From: Meandrina meandrites
Lineage: Eukaryota; Cnidaria; Anthozoa; Scleractinia; Meandrinidae
DNA: 64,000 nucleotides
Assembly: GCA_963693305.1 (NCBI GenBank)
Contig: OY855905.1
Location: 4,342,701 to 4,406,700 of the forward strand
Reading direction: 5' to 3'
Program-made: the position numbers and the translations under genes
The notes under the pieces: generated by a model
Seen by the model: only the letters and a program-made list of their open reading frames with translations
Told to the model about the DNA's origin: nothing
Database searches by the model: none
Part shown: positions 33,905 to 42,066 of the stretch, piece after piece
Layout: each line of letters opens with the position of its first letter
Numbering within the stretch: the first letter of the stretch is position 1

Positions 33905-34247
33905 CCCAAGAACCTATAAATGGTGGAGGACGCATATATGGAGGAGGGTTGATGCGCATTCCCTTTCCTCCTGTTGGGGGTTTTACCCGCATGCCTGCCC
34001 CACTCGCCATCTTGCGCACATGTCTGATTTGTGTCTTGCTCATGTCTATGTCCACGCCCGTTTTGTTTTTGATAGCGCGCTCTATTTTTTTGATCTGTCT
34101 GGCGGTCAAGTGCAAAGTGTCGCTGCCGCCGGTTATAGCCTCGTTTTTAAATCTGAGCGTAACTGCTTCTCCTGACCCAAAGGCCCGCGCGAGGCTTACC
34201 TTCTGCCCGTCTGAAAGTGAAATCTTGTGCGGATAGTAAGTCGTCAT
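33876..34247 (-). CDS. Basic small protein, possible minor virion/core protein, element 1
   Basis: 123 residues. Starts MTTYYPHKISLSDGQK, then an amphipathic region (LTARQIKKIERAIKNKTGVDI), a SKTQIRHVRK segment and a Gly/Pro-rich tail (GGKGMRINPPPYMRPPP). I recall similar proteins in other Polintons, but no function is known to me. Lies between protease and major capsid genes, typical for minor virion proteins. A TATAAG motif lies just before the ATG. Confidence 0.65.
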   Translation of the reverse strand: MTTYYPHKISLSDGQKVSLARAFGSGEAVTLRFKNEAITGGSDTLHLTARQIKKIERAIKNKTGVDIDMSKTQIRHVRKMASGAGMRVKPPTGGKGMRINPPPYMRPPPFIGSWGDQKKARLR

Positions 34248-34273
34248 CTCTTATATTTCATAGAAAAATTATT

Positions 34274-35539
34274 TTAAACCATCACCAGCTCATTACCCAC
34301 CTGCCTGAGAACAAGTTCGGACTCGTACAAAATTCCTGCATAAATGGTGTAGTCTTGCGCGTTGGCCGCCTCGTTGAGCTTGTAGTGGAAAACCATCTGT
34401 TTCGGGTCGTTGGTCTTGTTATCCTTGTTTTCGCGTAAGTCAAAATAGACTATTGGGTATAAATCCCCGAAGTTGTTGGGCTGAAGCTGCACACCGGTGT
34501 TGTAGTCGTTTTTGCGGTACCGGTAGTTCATTAAGTCATTAAGAATGCGCAGTTTGAAGTTTTCGTCGTAGTCCAGCTCCGGATAGTACTGCGAAGAGCC
34601 GTACTGCAGCCGGCAGGTCGCTAGCTTGGCTGAATTGTCTCCGTCAATGTCAAAGGTGTCAAAGAAGTAGGGGTTTTGAGTCAAGGCGTTCTTCTTCCTT
34701 GACTGTTGAATGAAAATGAAAACATGTTTTGCGTCCTTTATACCAGGATTTATCTGCCACGAACCGAAAGCGTCACGCCGACTGGGGCTGGGCTGGATCA
34801 TTTCATTCAGGTACGTCCATTTCTGAGGTTTCAAAAAGTTTTCGTTTGCGAGCTTCTGTCCTTCGCTGGTGAAACGCAGCATTGGAACCCACAGCTCAAG
34901 GTTTCTCACCACTACCCTACGATCGGTGCCATCGTTTTGCCAAATCAGCTCTGCATCCGGTTGTAGCTCAATTTCGAACTCCAGCTGCATGGGGGGAAGA
35001 AGCTTGTCACTCAGCTCCTCGAAAAATGAGTACCTGTTAAGCGGTATGAGGGTTTCAACCGTGAGGCCGGCGTGGGCAAGCAAGCCCCTTTGTCTGATTC
35101 CTTGGTTAGTGGCAGCGGCGGCCGTTACATTGCTATTATCTGTATCCAGATACCAAAACTGATTTTTTGCCGCGCTCCTCGCAAAGTCATCAGAAAAATC
35201 CAACAAGTTTTTGATGAATATTAACTTGTGAATGTTGTCTACGTTGTAAATGTTTTTGCCCGATGATTTTACCACAAGTTTGTTTATCAGTGAAAATGAG
35301 CCGTTAATGGGCGCTGACCGGGCGTCCCCCGCAACTGCTGCGCCATCCGCGGTTGCCTCGAAAGTGAAATCAGCCCGGAAGTAGGCGTTATACCAGTCAA
35401 ACCAGTTGTCTCGGTCGGTGAGTGTGAATTTATAGTTTGTTTTTACCTGGTGCTGATTGTTACCCGGGATAGTGATCGGTTTGTCTAACCCGATACGAAC
35501 ATACTCTGTTTTTTCCAAATGCCTGTGGCTTCTGAACAT
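34274..35539 (-). CDS. Major capsid protein (double jelly-roll, hexon-like), element 1
   Basis: 421 residues. The region LINKLVVKSSGKNIYNVDNI followed by IKNLL parallels the conserved DKLVVKYSG..LQDTVGYDIYKI block of the element 2 capsid gene and of Polinton capsids. PLNRYSFFEEL..LLPPMQLEFEIEL at the end of the first jelly roll and VVRNLELWVP mark the second. Length is in the Polinton range (400-600). Position between penton-like and protease genes is canonical. Predicted to form icosahedral capsids with the penton-like protein. The call is by motif and context. TATATAGG precedes the ATG by about 7 bases. Confidence 0.85.
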   Translation of the reverse strand: MFRSHRHLEKTEYVRIGLDKPITIPGNNQHQVKTNYKFTLTDRDNWFDWYNAYFRADFTFEATADGAAVAGDARSAPINGSFSLINKLVVKSSGKNIYNVDNIHKLIFIKNLLDFSDDFARSAAKNQFWYLDTDNSNVTAAAATNQGIRQRGLLAHAGLTVETLIPLNRYSFFEELSDKLLPPMQLEFEIELQPDAELIWQNDGTDRRVVVRNLELWVPMLRFTSEGQKLANENFLKPQKWTYLNEMIQPSPSRRDAFGSWQINPGIKDAKHVFIFIQQSRKKNALTQNPYFFDTFDIDGDNSAKLATCRLQYGSSQYYPELDYDENFKLRILNDLMNYRYRKNDYNTGVQLQPNNFGDLYPIVYFDLRENKDNKTNDPKQMVFHYKLNEAANAQDYTIYAGILYESELVLRQVGNELVMV

Positions 35540-35571
35540 CTTGCGTCCTATATATTTTTCAAAAAATTATT

Positions 35572-36024
35572 TTAATTTTCCGCCAAATATTGATTTACTT
35601 TCAACCTTGCAGCTCGACCCGCGTTTAAAATCTGGTTCAACTTTTTCCGCGAATCCCCGCTCAACTGAGTTGCTGATACCCCACTTAGCATCTTCTTCAG
35701 TTTTTGCCGCGACTCGGTACTAAGTGTATGCTGCGGGGTCTTTTTACCCTTAGGTTTTACACTTGGGGTGCGGGGTTCACCCCGCCGCAAAACAGCTTGT
35801 ATCTTTTCTGCCCCTTTTTCGGCGGCTTTTTCGGTGGCTTTTTTCAGCATTTGCTTCGAGGCTTCATTTACAGCCTTCTTCAACGTCTGACGGGTGACCT
35901 TCTTTTTGAACCGCTTTCCTATATTCATCAGGGTGTCTCTTACAACCCCCGTACCTTTGTGTCTGTATCTATAGTAACCGCTTGGCACGTCGTAATATCT
36001 CGTCCACTCACTCGGATGATTCAT
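35572..36024 (-). CDS. Basic Lys/Ala-rich protein, element 1
   Basis: 150 residues. N-terminus with Tyr/Arg (YYDVPSGYYRYRHKGTG), then a Lys/Arg-rich helical region (KRFKKKVTRQTLKKAVNEA, KATEKAAEKGAEKIQ) and a second helical part. Strong positive charge suggests DNA or core binding in a virion, as in adenovirus core proteins; this is inference. A 21-bp GGGGTG..ACCCC motif (35765-35785) lies in its coding sequence. TATAATATG arrangement at the start. Confidence 0.65.
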   Translation of the reverse strand: MNHPSEWTRYYDVPSGYYRYRHKGTGVVRDTLMNIGKRFKKKVTRQTLKKAVNEASKQMLKKATEKAAEKGAEKIQAVLRRGEPRTPSVKPKGKKTPQHTLSTESRQKLKKMLSGVSATQLSGDSRKKLNQILNAGRAARLKVNQYLAEN

Positions 36025-36042
36025 ATTATACTTAGGTGTAAA

Positions 36043-36822
36043 TTATTTTTCTTTTTCTTCTTCAATGATGATACTTAAAGCCACGTCTTGGTCATTCAGA
36101 TCTATAATGTTGTTGCGTCCGTCTGTGATTTTGATATTTATCGCATTGATTCTATTTTTGTTCACCGGGTGCCACAGGAGACGGCGAGGCTCTTTTGAAA
36201 AGGGGTAGCTGACTGAGAGTTCAGCGGTTGAAAAAGAGAACATGACGTCTCCCCCGATGTTGTCCACAGCCCTTGTAATGAGGTCACAATGGATGTAGAT
36301 CCAGTCGACGCCTCTTGTTATATTTGGCACGCGGTCGCTCCTATTGTTCGCTCCGTCTATTGTTTTCTTGTCAAAACCCAGCAACGCGGCGAATTCACCT
36401 CCGCTTAGGTCAAGCTCGTAGCCGTCCTGCAACAAAATGACCGCCCGATACGTTGTGCTGTGAAAATACAGCTGGACAATAAACTTGGATTTTTCATCCT
36501 TGGGATCCACTCTTCCGATAAGCGACTGGATGGTGGTGTTGAGACCTTTGTAATCATACATCCCGTCCGGAATTGTCACGGTTTTCCAGTTCTCTGTTTT
36601 TTTCCGCCATTTGAACACGTTGTTGTTGTATCGTTTTGCGATGTTGTACCACGAATAAGACATGGATACCAGCTCATTTAACGCCGCCCTGTATGTTTTG
36701 TAGGGATCTAAAGCGATTGGCGGGTCAAAGTTAATTGTAAAGTCATGTGACTTGCTGTTGGCGTTGTTTTGTTTGGCCAGCTGCGAGTCGAGCAACAGGT
36801 TGAAATGAAAATGGGTTGACAT
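36043..36822 (-). CDS. Penton-like minor capsid protein, element 1
   Basis: 259 residues. Begins with HFHFNLLLDSQ, then DFTINFDPPIAL, YRAALNELVSMSYSWYN and VTIPDGMYDYKGLNTTIQSL, a beta-strand-rich pattern seen in single jelly-roll minor capsid (penton) proteins of Polintons. Later YELDLSGGEFAALLGF and IYIHCDL match the equivalent places in the broken element 2 gene (54719-55392: VTFLPGHYTLDALASEI, YIHCDLL). Predicted to form vertex capsomers. ATG preceded by TATATAAGC. Confidence 0.8.
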   Translation of the reverse strand: MSTHFHFNLLLDSQLAKQNNANSKSHDFTINFDPPIALDPYKTYRAALNELVSMSYSWYNIAKRYNNNVFKWRKKTENWKTVTIPDGMYDYKGLNTTIQSLIGRVDPKDEKSKFIVQLYFHSTTYRAVILLQDGYELDLSGGEFAALLGFDKKTIDGANNRSDRVPNITRGVDWIYIHCDLITRAVDNIGGDVMFSFSTAELSVSYPFSKEPRRLLWHPVNKNRINAINIKITDGRNNIIDLNDQDVALSIIIEEEKEK

Positions 36823-36827
36823 GTTGC

Positions 36828-37736
36828 TTATATAATATCACTCAAAATTTTGTGGGCTTCTTTTTGTGTTATTTCCTTTAGCCTTACCAGCAACCCTAAC
36901 ATCTGCTGGACCTGTTTTTTCAGCTTCAGTGAAGTGTTGCCCGCCTGTATAGACGCTAAGCTTAAGTGTAGCCTTTCAACCAAAACGTTTGGATCAACAC
37001 TTCCGCTTCCTTCCATTTCTCTTTCTCTTTCGGGTTCCTCCTGGGGTGTGGGGTTTACCCCACGTTTTTGAAGAGAAGCTGCGGGCTGTTTATTCCCTTT
37101 TCTCCTTTCAAGAATTTCTTCTCTTGCCTTTTTTATGTCTGCCAATGTGTAGCCGTGGAATTTTGATTTTTTGCTTTTTACAACATAGTCAGGATTGTCT
37201 TTATTTTTTGTTAACAGGCTGCTCAGTGTCTGCAGGTCAACTGACTCTGATCCCTTGATACCTGGTTCTTTTGGTGGCCCCCATTTACTATGTTGGGGTG
37301 TGGGTTTTACCCCACCGCTTGGTTGCACTTCTTCCATTTCTTCCTCTTCAGCCAAAGGTGGTAACGGTGATGGTGGTGGTGATGATGTGTAGTATGATGG
37401 GGGTGGTGATGGTGGTGATGGTGATGGTGGTGGTGATGGTGATGGTGGTGGAGTTTCTGCATCCGGTTTAAAATCTTCGTCGAAAGGGTTGTTTAAATCA
37501 AACTCATCCATACCATAGTCTGGAACCTCTTCTTTCTCTTCTTCCTCTTCTTTTGGGGCCGTCCCTACTTGGAGTTTGTCAAGCCGTGATGTGATAGGTT
37601 TGAACAAATCCTCACCTGATAGCTGGCCAAACTCTTTATCTATTTTGTTATTTTTTATTACCGCGAGAATGCTGTCGTTCTGCTGCTCAACTTCAGCCTT
37701 TTCGCTGGCAAGTTTTCGCCACTTCTTCATGGACAT
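36828..37736 (-). CDS. Acidic/proline-rich protein with PPSY motif, element 1
   Basis: 302 residues from MSMKKW; an upstream in-frame ATG at 37841 would run across the divergent ATPase promoter and is unlikely. N-terminal helix, a Glu-rich stretch (EEEEEKEE, about 63-70), a Pro/Ser low-complexity region (about 95-125) containing PPSY at 112-115, a second acidic run and a helical C-terminus. PPxY motifs recruit NEDD4-family ubiquitin ligases; adenovirus protein VI and many budding proteins use one. Two 21-bp GGGGTG..ACCCC motifs are in the gene. Shares a 29-base divergent promoter gap (GTATATATAAC) with the ATPase. Confidence 0.7.
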   Translation of the reverse strand: MSMKKWRKLASEKAEVEQQNDSILAVIKNNKIDKEFGQLSGEDLFKPITSRLDKLQVGTAPKEEEEEKEEVPDYGMDEFDLNNPFDEDFKPDAETPPPSPSPPPSPSPPSPPPSYYTSSPPPSPLPPLAEEEEMEEVQPSGGVKPTPQHSKWGPPKEPGIKGSESVDLQTLSSLLTKNKDNPDYVVKSKKSKFHGYTLADIKKAREEILERRKGNKQPAASLQKRGVNPTPQEEPEREREMEGSGSVDPNVLVERLHLSLASIQAGNTSLKLKKQVQQMLGLLVRLKEITQKEAHKILSDII

Positions 37737-37765
37737 ATTTTTGCCGTATATATAACAGAAAAAAA

Positions 37766-38398
37766 ATGAAAATTCCAAATTACGACCCCAGTTTGACCAC
37801 AAAAAGTAATTACAAGCAAGGCCACCCTTGTATGCCAGCAAATACCTTTCGGATGCTTATTTGCGGGCCGAGCAACTCTGGGAAAACAAATATTCTCATG
37901 CATATGCTTTACAGGTTGTTGGTCTACGACAAAATTTACCTTTGCGCTAAGAACCTGCATCAAGACGAGTACCAATATATGATTGATGATTTCGAAAAAA
38001 GAGTCAATCCTGCGGCTGGCTATAATGTTATTGAAGGCGCCAACGATGTTATTCCTCTTGAGATGCTGTCTACTGACAACCAAAAGATTGTAATTTTCGA
38101 TGACATGGTTTGTGAAAGCAACCAAAACGACATTATCGATTATTTTATCAACGGTCGCCACCGCAATTGCAGCGTTATTTATCTTTCTCAAAGTTATTTT
38201 AAGGTCCCCAAAAACATCCGAGATAATTGTAGCCACTTTTGTGTTTTCAACTTTCTTCCCAGAGAAAATAACCGTATTGCTGATGAATTGGGAATTGACA
38301 GAGAGCTGCTTGAAAAGGCTACCAATGCTAAATATTCTTTTTTATACTACGACAAACCAAAAAAAACCACACTCAAAAATTTTGATGAAAATATATAG
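37766..38398 (+). CDS. FtsK/HerA-type genome packaging ATPase, element 1
   Basis: 210 residues. Walker A GPSNSGKT (34-41) after MLIC. Walker B IVIFDDM (about 108-114). [15 protein letters not shown] segment is typical of the A32-like packaging ATPases of Polintons, virophages and poxviruses. It pumps DNA into preformed capsids. Divergent from the PPSY gene; ends 2 bases before the fibre gene, so the two are likely co-expressed. Confidence 0.9.
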   Translation: MKIPNYDPSLTTKSNYKQGHPCMPANTFRMLICGPSNSGKTNILMHMLYRLLVYDKIYLCAKNLHQDEYQYMIDDFEKRVNPAAGYNVIEGANDVIPLEMLSTDNQKIVIFDDMVCESNQNDIIDYFINGRHRNCSVIYLSQSYFKVPKNIRDNCSHFCVFNFLPRENNRIADELGIDRELLEKATNAKYSFLYYDKPKKTTLKNFDENI

Positions 38399-38400
38399 AG

Positions 38401-40035
38401 ATGGGGTATCTTAACGGTGCTACCGGCTCGACTCAAACACATGAAGAGTCTACTTCAATCCGAGGGGAAGCCGACCCTGCTGGTCCGACTGGCGCAACTG
38501 GACCCGCCGGCCCTAAAGGTGAAAAAGGTGATAAGGGAAATACTGGCCCACAAGGTCCTAAAGGAGATAAAGGCGATGCTGGGGAAAAAGGATTAAAGGG
38601 TGATACGGGCTCACAAGGACCGACCGGACCTGCTGGCCCTGCGGGAGCAACGGGACCTACAGGACCAACCGGAGCTACAGGACCCGCGGGGCCTACTGGA
38701 GCAACTGGACCTGCGGGTTCAAAGGGCGCTATGGGGGGAAAAGGTGAAAAAGGGGAAAAGGGTGATAGTGGGGATATGTCATCAGCTAGCGTTACTGGTG
38801 ACATTGTCATGAACGACCATGCAATCAAACAGCTCGCAAATCCTGTCGGCGATCAAGATGCTGTCAATCTCACTTCAATGAAAAAATATGTGGGCTCCTC
38901 TGCAATTACAACTGGGCACGCCCATAAAAAGAATGACTTAGGTTTTTTAACCCAAAGGGTTGGTGTTTCAGCTGTAAACAATATTTCTTCTGTTACCGTT
39001 AAAGACTTTACATCCAACCTTCACAGTGTCAATAAAAAGGCTTACACTTTTAACATTATAAAAACAAGTAACAATTCTTTCAACTCGCGTTTGGCGTTGA
39101 ATAAAACACCTCTAAAAGAAGGAGAGTACACTATATGTGTTGAGTTCTTTTACCCTAAAAACAAAAACGACCAAAACTGGTTTCTTAACCCTTTAAACAA
39201 GTTGGCCTCCAGTACTATTACCTACCACACCAAACGCTTTGCCACCCATAACCCTCCGTATATAAGGATCATTTTTAATACTTACAAATTAAAAGATAAG
39301 AATGACGACACTATCTATTTTGACATTTTAAATCCGGGTTATGATGGTTCAGCACCTAGTGAAAAGGCCGCTTTAATCATTTACGGTGTAAAGGGGTATC
39401 AATCAGATATAGACGGAATTATTTACGATGATGTTTTCTTTCTCGATTCCTCCGGTGATTTTACTCTACAAACAAATTTAGATATGAACTATTTTAAAAT
39501 AAAAAATTATGATCCTCCTGGCTACACAATAGTCAACGATACAATCAAATTACAAAAAGATTTAGATCTAAACGGTTATGCGTTAAAAAATTTCCGGCCT
39601 AAAATAATAATAACTGGAGAATGGAAACCAGATGTAAATGATGATGATGGCTTAAGAACTTATGTTCAATTCGGTAATGACAAGCGTGTAATGGCGCCAT
39701 TTAATTGCATCATTGATGCTGTCTCTATTTTAATTTTAGATAAAGGTTCAGCTCAAAATTATGAAAAAATAGGTTTTAGATTTAGAAAAACTGACGATAC
39801 TTATTCATTATACAGTAAAATATTTAAAAGTACACGTAGTACCTATGACTTTCAATACCAATATGTAGAGCCCCGTTTAAGCGGCAATCGGAGTATTAAA
39901 ATAAACCAGGGAGAATATTTTACACTTGATTTAACTAGGAAAGTTGTCGATCCTTTAGACTCCCATTACCTACCAAATACAAAACATGTATTAGTAAGTT
40001 TAATTTTAATAGACGATTATTCTTTTTCAAGGTAG
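38401..40035 (+). CDS. Collagen-like fibre/attachment protein, element 1
   Basis: 544 residues. A short head is followed by about 33 Gly-X-Y triplets (about residues 26-127), rich in [10 protein letters not shown] and GEKGDKG, which should form a collagen triple helix. Next is a tail-fibre-like repeat [20 protein letters not shown] and, further on, related [14 protein letters not shown] and [11 protein letters not shown] elements. The C-terminal about 150 residues look like a globular beta domain. This resembles viral fibre proteins with collagen stalks, so it is probably the receptor-binding spike; that role is inferred. TATATAGAG lies directly before the ATG. Confidence 0.8.
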   Translation: MGYLNGATGSTQTHEESTSIRGEADPAGPTGATGPAGPKGEKGDKGNTGPQGPKGDKGDAGEKGLKGDTGSQGPTGPAGPAGATGPTGPTGATGPAGPTGATGPAGSKGAMGGKGEKGEKGDSGDMSSASVTGDIVMNDHAIKQLANPVGDQDAVNLTSMKKYVGSSAITTGHAHKKNDLGFLTQRVGVSAVNNISSVTVKDFTSNLHSVNKKAYTFNIIKTSNNSFNSRLALNKTPLKEGEYTICVEFFYPKNKNDQNWFLNPLNKLASSTITYHTKRFATHNPPYIRIIFNTYKLKDKNDDTIYFDILNPGYDGSAPSEKAALIIYGVKGYQSDIDGIIYDDVFFLDSSGDFTLQTNLDMNYFKIKNYDPPGYTIVNDTIKLQKDLDLNGYALKNFRPKIIITGEWKPDVNDDDGLRTYVQFGNDKRVMAPFNCIIDAVSILILDKGSAQNYEKIGFRFRKTDDTYSLYSKIFKSTRSTYDFQYQYVEPRLSGNRSIKINQGEYFTLDLTRKVVDPLDSHYLPNTKHVLVSLILIDDYSFSR

Positions 40036-40709
40036 TAAGTTTGCGGGGGTCTTGCAAAAAAAAAATCTCTAAGTCTTTTTCTCTAAGTCTTTCAAAATTT
40101 TCTCTAAGTCTTTCAAAAAATTTTCTCTAAGTCTTTTTTCTATACTGCGTTACAAGAGCGTTACCTTCACGCGTGACGTTTCGTGATGTTGTGTGACTCT
40201 GTTGTGTTACAGTCACGCGTGACGTTGCGTGACAGGTCAAACAAAAGGGCAAAACCCTGGTCGGGGGGTGCTCGTTGGCTGTTCTTTGCCTAGCCCCGGC
40301 TAGGTCTTTTCCCCGCCGTTGACAAGGCGGCTGTCCCCCCCATTTTACCTCTGGGTACGAGGTTTGAAATCCCGAGGGATCTCTGAGCACCCCCACGTTA
40401 TCAGTAGGGCCGGAGCGGGCTCACCCAAGGGGCATCTCCCACTGAAAGGAGTTCCCCTATACCCCGTAACTCACCATCTGCACAAGCCATTATAGCAAGA
40501 TTCAGTGGGGGCCAACCACACCTCTCTTGGCTTCACCAGAATTTGTGAACTAGCTAGTCTATGGTCAAAATTTCTATTTATTTGTTTCAGTTTAAAATTT
40601 CTGACCCTTGTGGTGCCACTTTCTCTGTTCTTCACCTATTTGAGCTCGTACGCATGCGCTTTTAAATACTTGGTAAGATTTGTAAATATAATATAGCCAA
40701 GAGGCCAAA
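40036..40709. other. Element 1 intergenic: TCTCTAAGTCTTT repeats and a GC-rich structured block
   Basis: 40062-40140 holds four to five copies of TTTTCTCTAAGTCTTT. 40160-40230 has two CACGCGTGACG motifs. 40264-40394 is closed by a perfect 10-bp stem (GGGGGTGCTC / GAGCACCCCC) and contains hairpins CCTAGC..GCTAGG, CCGCC..GGCGG and ATCCC..GGGAT, with a B-box-like GGTTTGAAATCC at 40361-40372. A further hairpin lies at about 40429-40457. No convincing protein is encoded. Element 2 has no comparable GC-rich block in its matching gap. Confidence 0.55.
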
Positions 40710-40835
40710 ATGCTTGTCCTTTTCCACGCGATTTGCTTTATTTTAAACGAACTTTCTACTCCCGTTTGGCAGAACGAAGTCAGACAGATAACATATCAAT
40801 TCGTAGAGGCTATGCAAGAGGCACAAAAAAAGTAA
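40710..40835 (+). CDS. 41-aa conserved microprotein, element 1
   Basis: A 41-codon frame with a hydrophobic N-terminus (MLVLFHAICFIL) and a polar helix (STPVWQNEVRQITYQ and VEAM). Element 2 encodes a 41-residue counterpart at 56713-56838 in the same relative place. By eye 29 of 41 residues agree, including 15 in a row, and base differences in that block are all synonymous, which indicates selection for protein. Possibly a small membrane-anchored factor. Function unknown. ATG preceded by ATATAATATAG. Confidence 0.72.
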   Translation: MLVLFHAICFILNELSTPVWQNEVRQITYQFVEAMQEAQKK

Positions 40836-41102
40836 ACAGGTTCTATCGAGTCCATGTTCTGGAAAGATCGCTCGATAGTTCGATAAAATTTCTGTGATCA
40901 AATCCTGTTATTTCTCGATTTCTTCTCGTCGCCTCACTTCGCCAGCTTCTGTGGGGGCACAAAAACTTACAGCGCGTTAACTGAGCGTATTTTTTTCGTA
41001 ATGTCTGTTCTGTTTCGTCTTTTTTCGGCCCAAACACTAAATCGTTAGGCGACCGCCATGTTTTGTGCTGTGCTCGTCCAAGGGGTCTGGGAAATAAAAA
41101 TA

Positions 41103-41533
41103 TTAGTTTTCGGTCTTTCTGAGAAAAAGGTCACGCAACGGCTCCGCATAGAAAGATTTCTTGAAACACTCATCATAATCATTTTCATCATAAATTGGAT
41201 AGCCGAGATAGTGTCTGAATCCATTTCTGTGACATAGATTACAAAGATTATTCAGCCGGCATCTGCTTCTGTCACATTTATAACAGAACAAGACCCTTAC
41301 AATTTGTTTATTGCGAACGCAAAATGGTGCTTCTTTGATTGCGGCATGAACTTCGCCCAGCCAAGAGTTTTTCGCTGTTTGAGCTTCATTTTAATATATC
41401 CTTTAGAGATTTCTTTTCTGACATCGTCCCAGCCAAGCATTTTACGCTGCCAGAGTTTTATTATAATGTACTCCGTACAGATTTTTTCACGAAGTTCAGT
41501 CGGAAGTGCTTGTATTAGTTCAAGCGTGCCCAT
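41103..41533 (-). pseudogene. Cys-rich F-box-like gene with a frameshift, element 1
   Basis: Starts MGTLELIQALPTELREKI, an F-box-like LPxELR start, followed by two tandem KLxQRKxLGW repeats. Compared with the element 2 gene (56923-57258), one base is missing in the TGGGCGAAG stretch near 41356 (TGGGACGAGG in element 2). The frame therefore ends at 41297, and the Cys-rich part (FCYKCDRSRC..CNLCHRNG..HYLGYPIYDE) continues in another frame to 41103. The Cys pairs suggest a zinc-binding domain. F-box proteins connect targets to SCF ubiquitin ligases; whether this is a true F-box is unproven. Confidence 0.65.
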
Positions 41534-41559
41534 GTTTATACACTTGTTGGTGTGTTTCT

Positions 41560-41763
41560 CTAATTGCTTGGTAAAAGAAGATTCATTACATCTTGTGGGC
41601 TCATTTTTTGCATTTGCGCCACTATGTCATTATCAACCAATATTATTGGCTGGCTATTTGCTTGGTATTTGTTGGTGGTTGACCGATATACTTCAAAATT
41701 TGCCTTTCTTCTTCTGTGTTTAGTCCTGGTTTGATCTATGATATGATTTCTGCCTCTTCCCAT
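41560..41763 (-). CDS. MGRGRN small protein, element 1
   Basis: 67 residues, basic N-terminus (MGRGRNHI..RTKHRRRKANF) and a C-terminal helix ending MQKMSPQDVMNLLLPSN. Element 2 encodes a relative at 57454-57699 (same MGRGRN start and MKKMTPQELMNILLP end). In both elements it is the first gene inside the right TIR, transcribed inwards. Possible regulator or terminal/DNA-binding protein; function unknown. TATAAA of the TIR is 8 bases before the ATG. Confidence 0.7.
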   Translation of the reverse strand: MGRGRNHIIDQTRTKHRRRKANFEVYRSTTNKYQANSQPIILVDNDIVAQMQKMSPQDVMNLLLPSN

Positions 41764-41771
41764 TTCTGCGT

Positions 41772-42066
41772 TTTATACAGCACGGTGTCAATTCTCTAAT
41801 TGCTTGTCCCCTATGTTCCCTGCCGCCCTCTGTTTATGTTTCCTGCGTCCTTTTTTCCTAAGTAGTATAGTCGGAGTCTGACTAAAACTATCGAGCAGCT
41901 CCTAAATTTCTTTCCTCTTTAGGAGACTATAGTCAGGGACTTAAAATCAAGGCACGCGAGCATGTGAGCGTGGTTTGATTTTTGGTCCCTGACTACTAGT
42001 CTCCTGAAGAGGTTAGAAATTTAGGTGCGCCCGAGATGGTTTTAGTCAGACTCCGACTATACTACT
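41772..42066 (-). repeat. Element 1 right TIR with 206-bp internal palindrome
   Basis: Reverse complement of 25538-25832. The palindrome is 41861-42066, with its asymmetric mismatches in the same orientation relative to the end as at the left. The inner TATAAA (41772-41777 on the minus strand) lies only 8 bases before the ATG of the MGRGRN gene. Confidence 0.92.

Larger units (their letters stand above)
25538..42066. mobile_element. Polinton/Maverick (adintovirus-like) element 1, 16.5 kb
   Basis: Bounded by 295-bp terminal inverted repeats with AGTAGTATAG ends and a 5-bp target duplication GGGAG (25533-25537, 42067-42071). The final T could be counted to make a 6-bp TGGGAG, but perfect ends give 5. 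Encodes a protein-primed PolB, integrase, adenain-like protease, hexon-like capsid, penton-like protein, packaging ATPase, PLA2 protein and fibre, the set that defines Polintons and adintoviruses. Nearly all frames are open; the one clear lesion is in the F-box-like gene. TIRs differ at one base in 295, indicating a young insertion or recent gene conversion. Confidence 0.93.

Noticed and set aside
36828..37841. Longer start (337 aa) for the proline-rich protein
   Set aside because: It would include the shared promoter and overlap the ATPase coding start; MSMKKW at 37736 lies just after the TATA-like motif.
40127..40396. 89-residue minus-strand frame
   Set aside because: Lies over the GC-rich structured block; composition follows the hairpins and nothing resembles a protein family.
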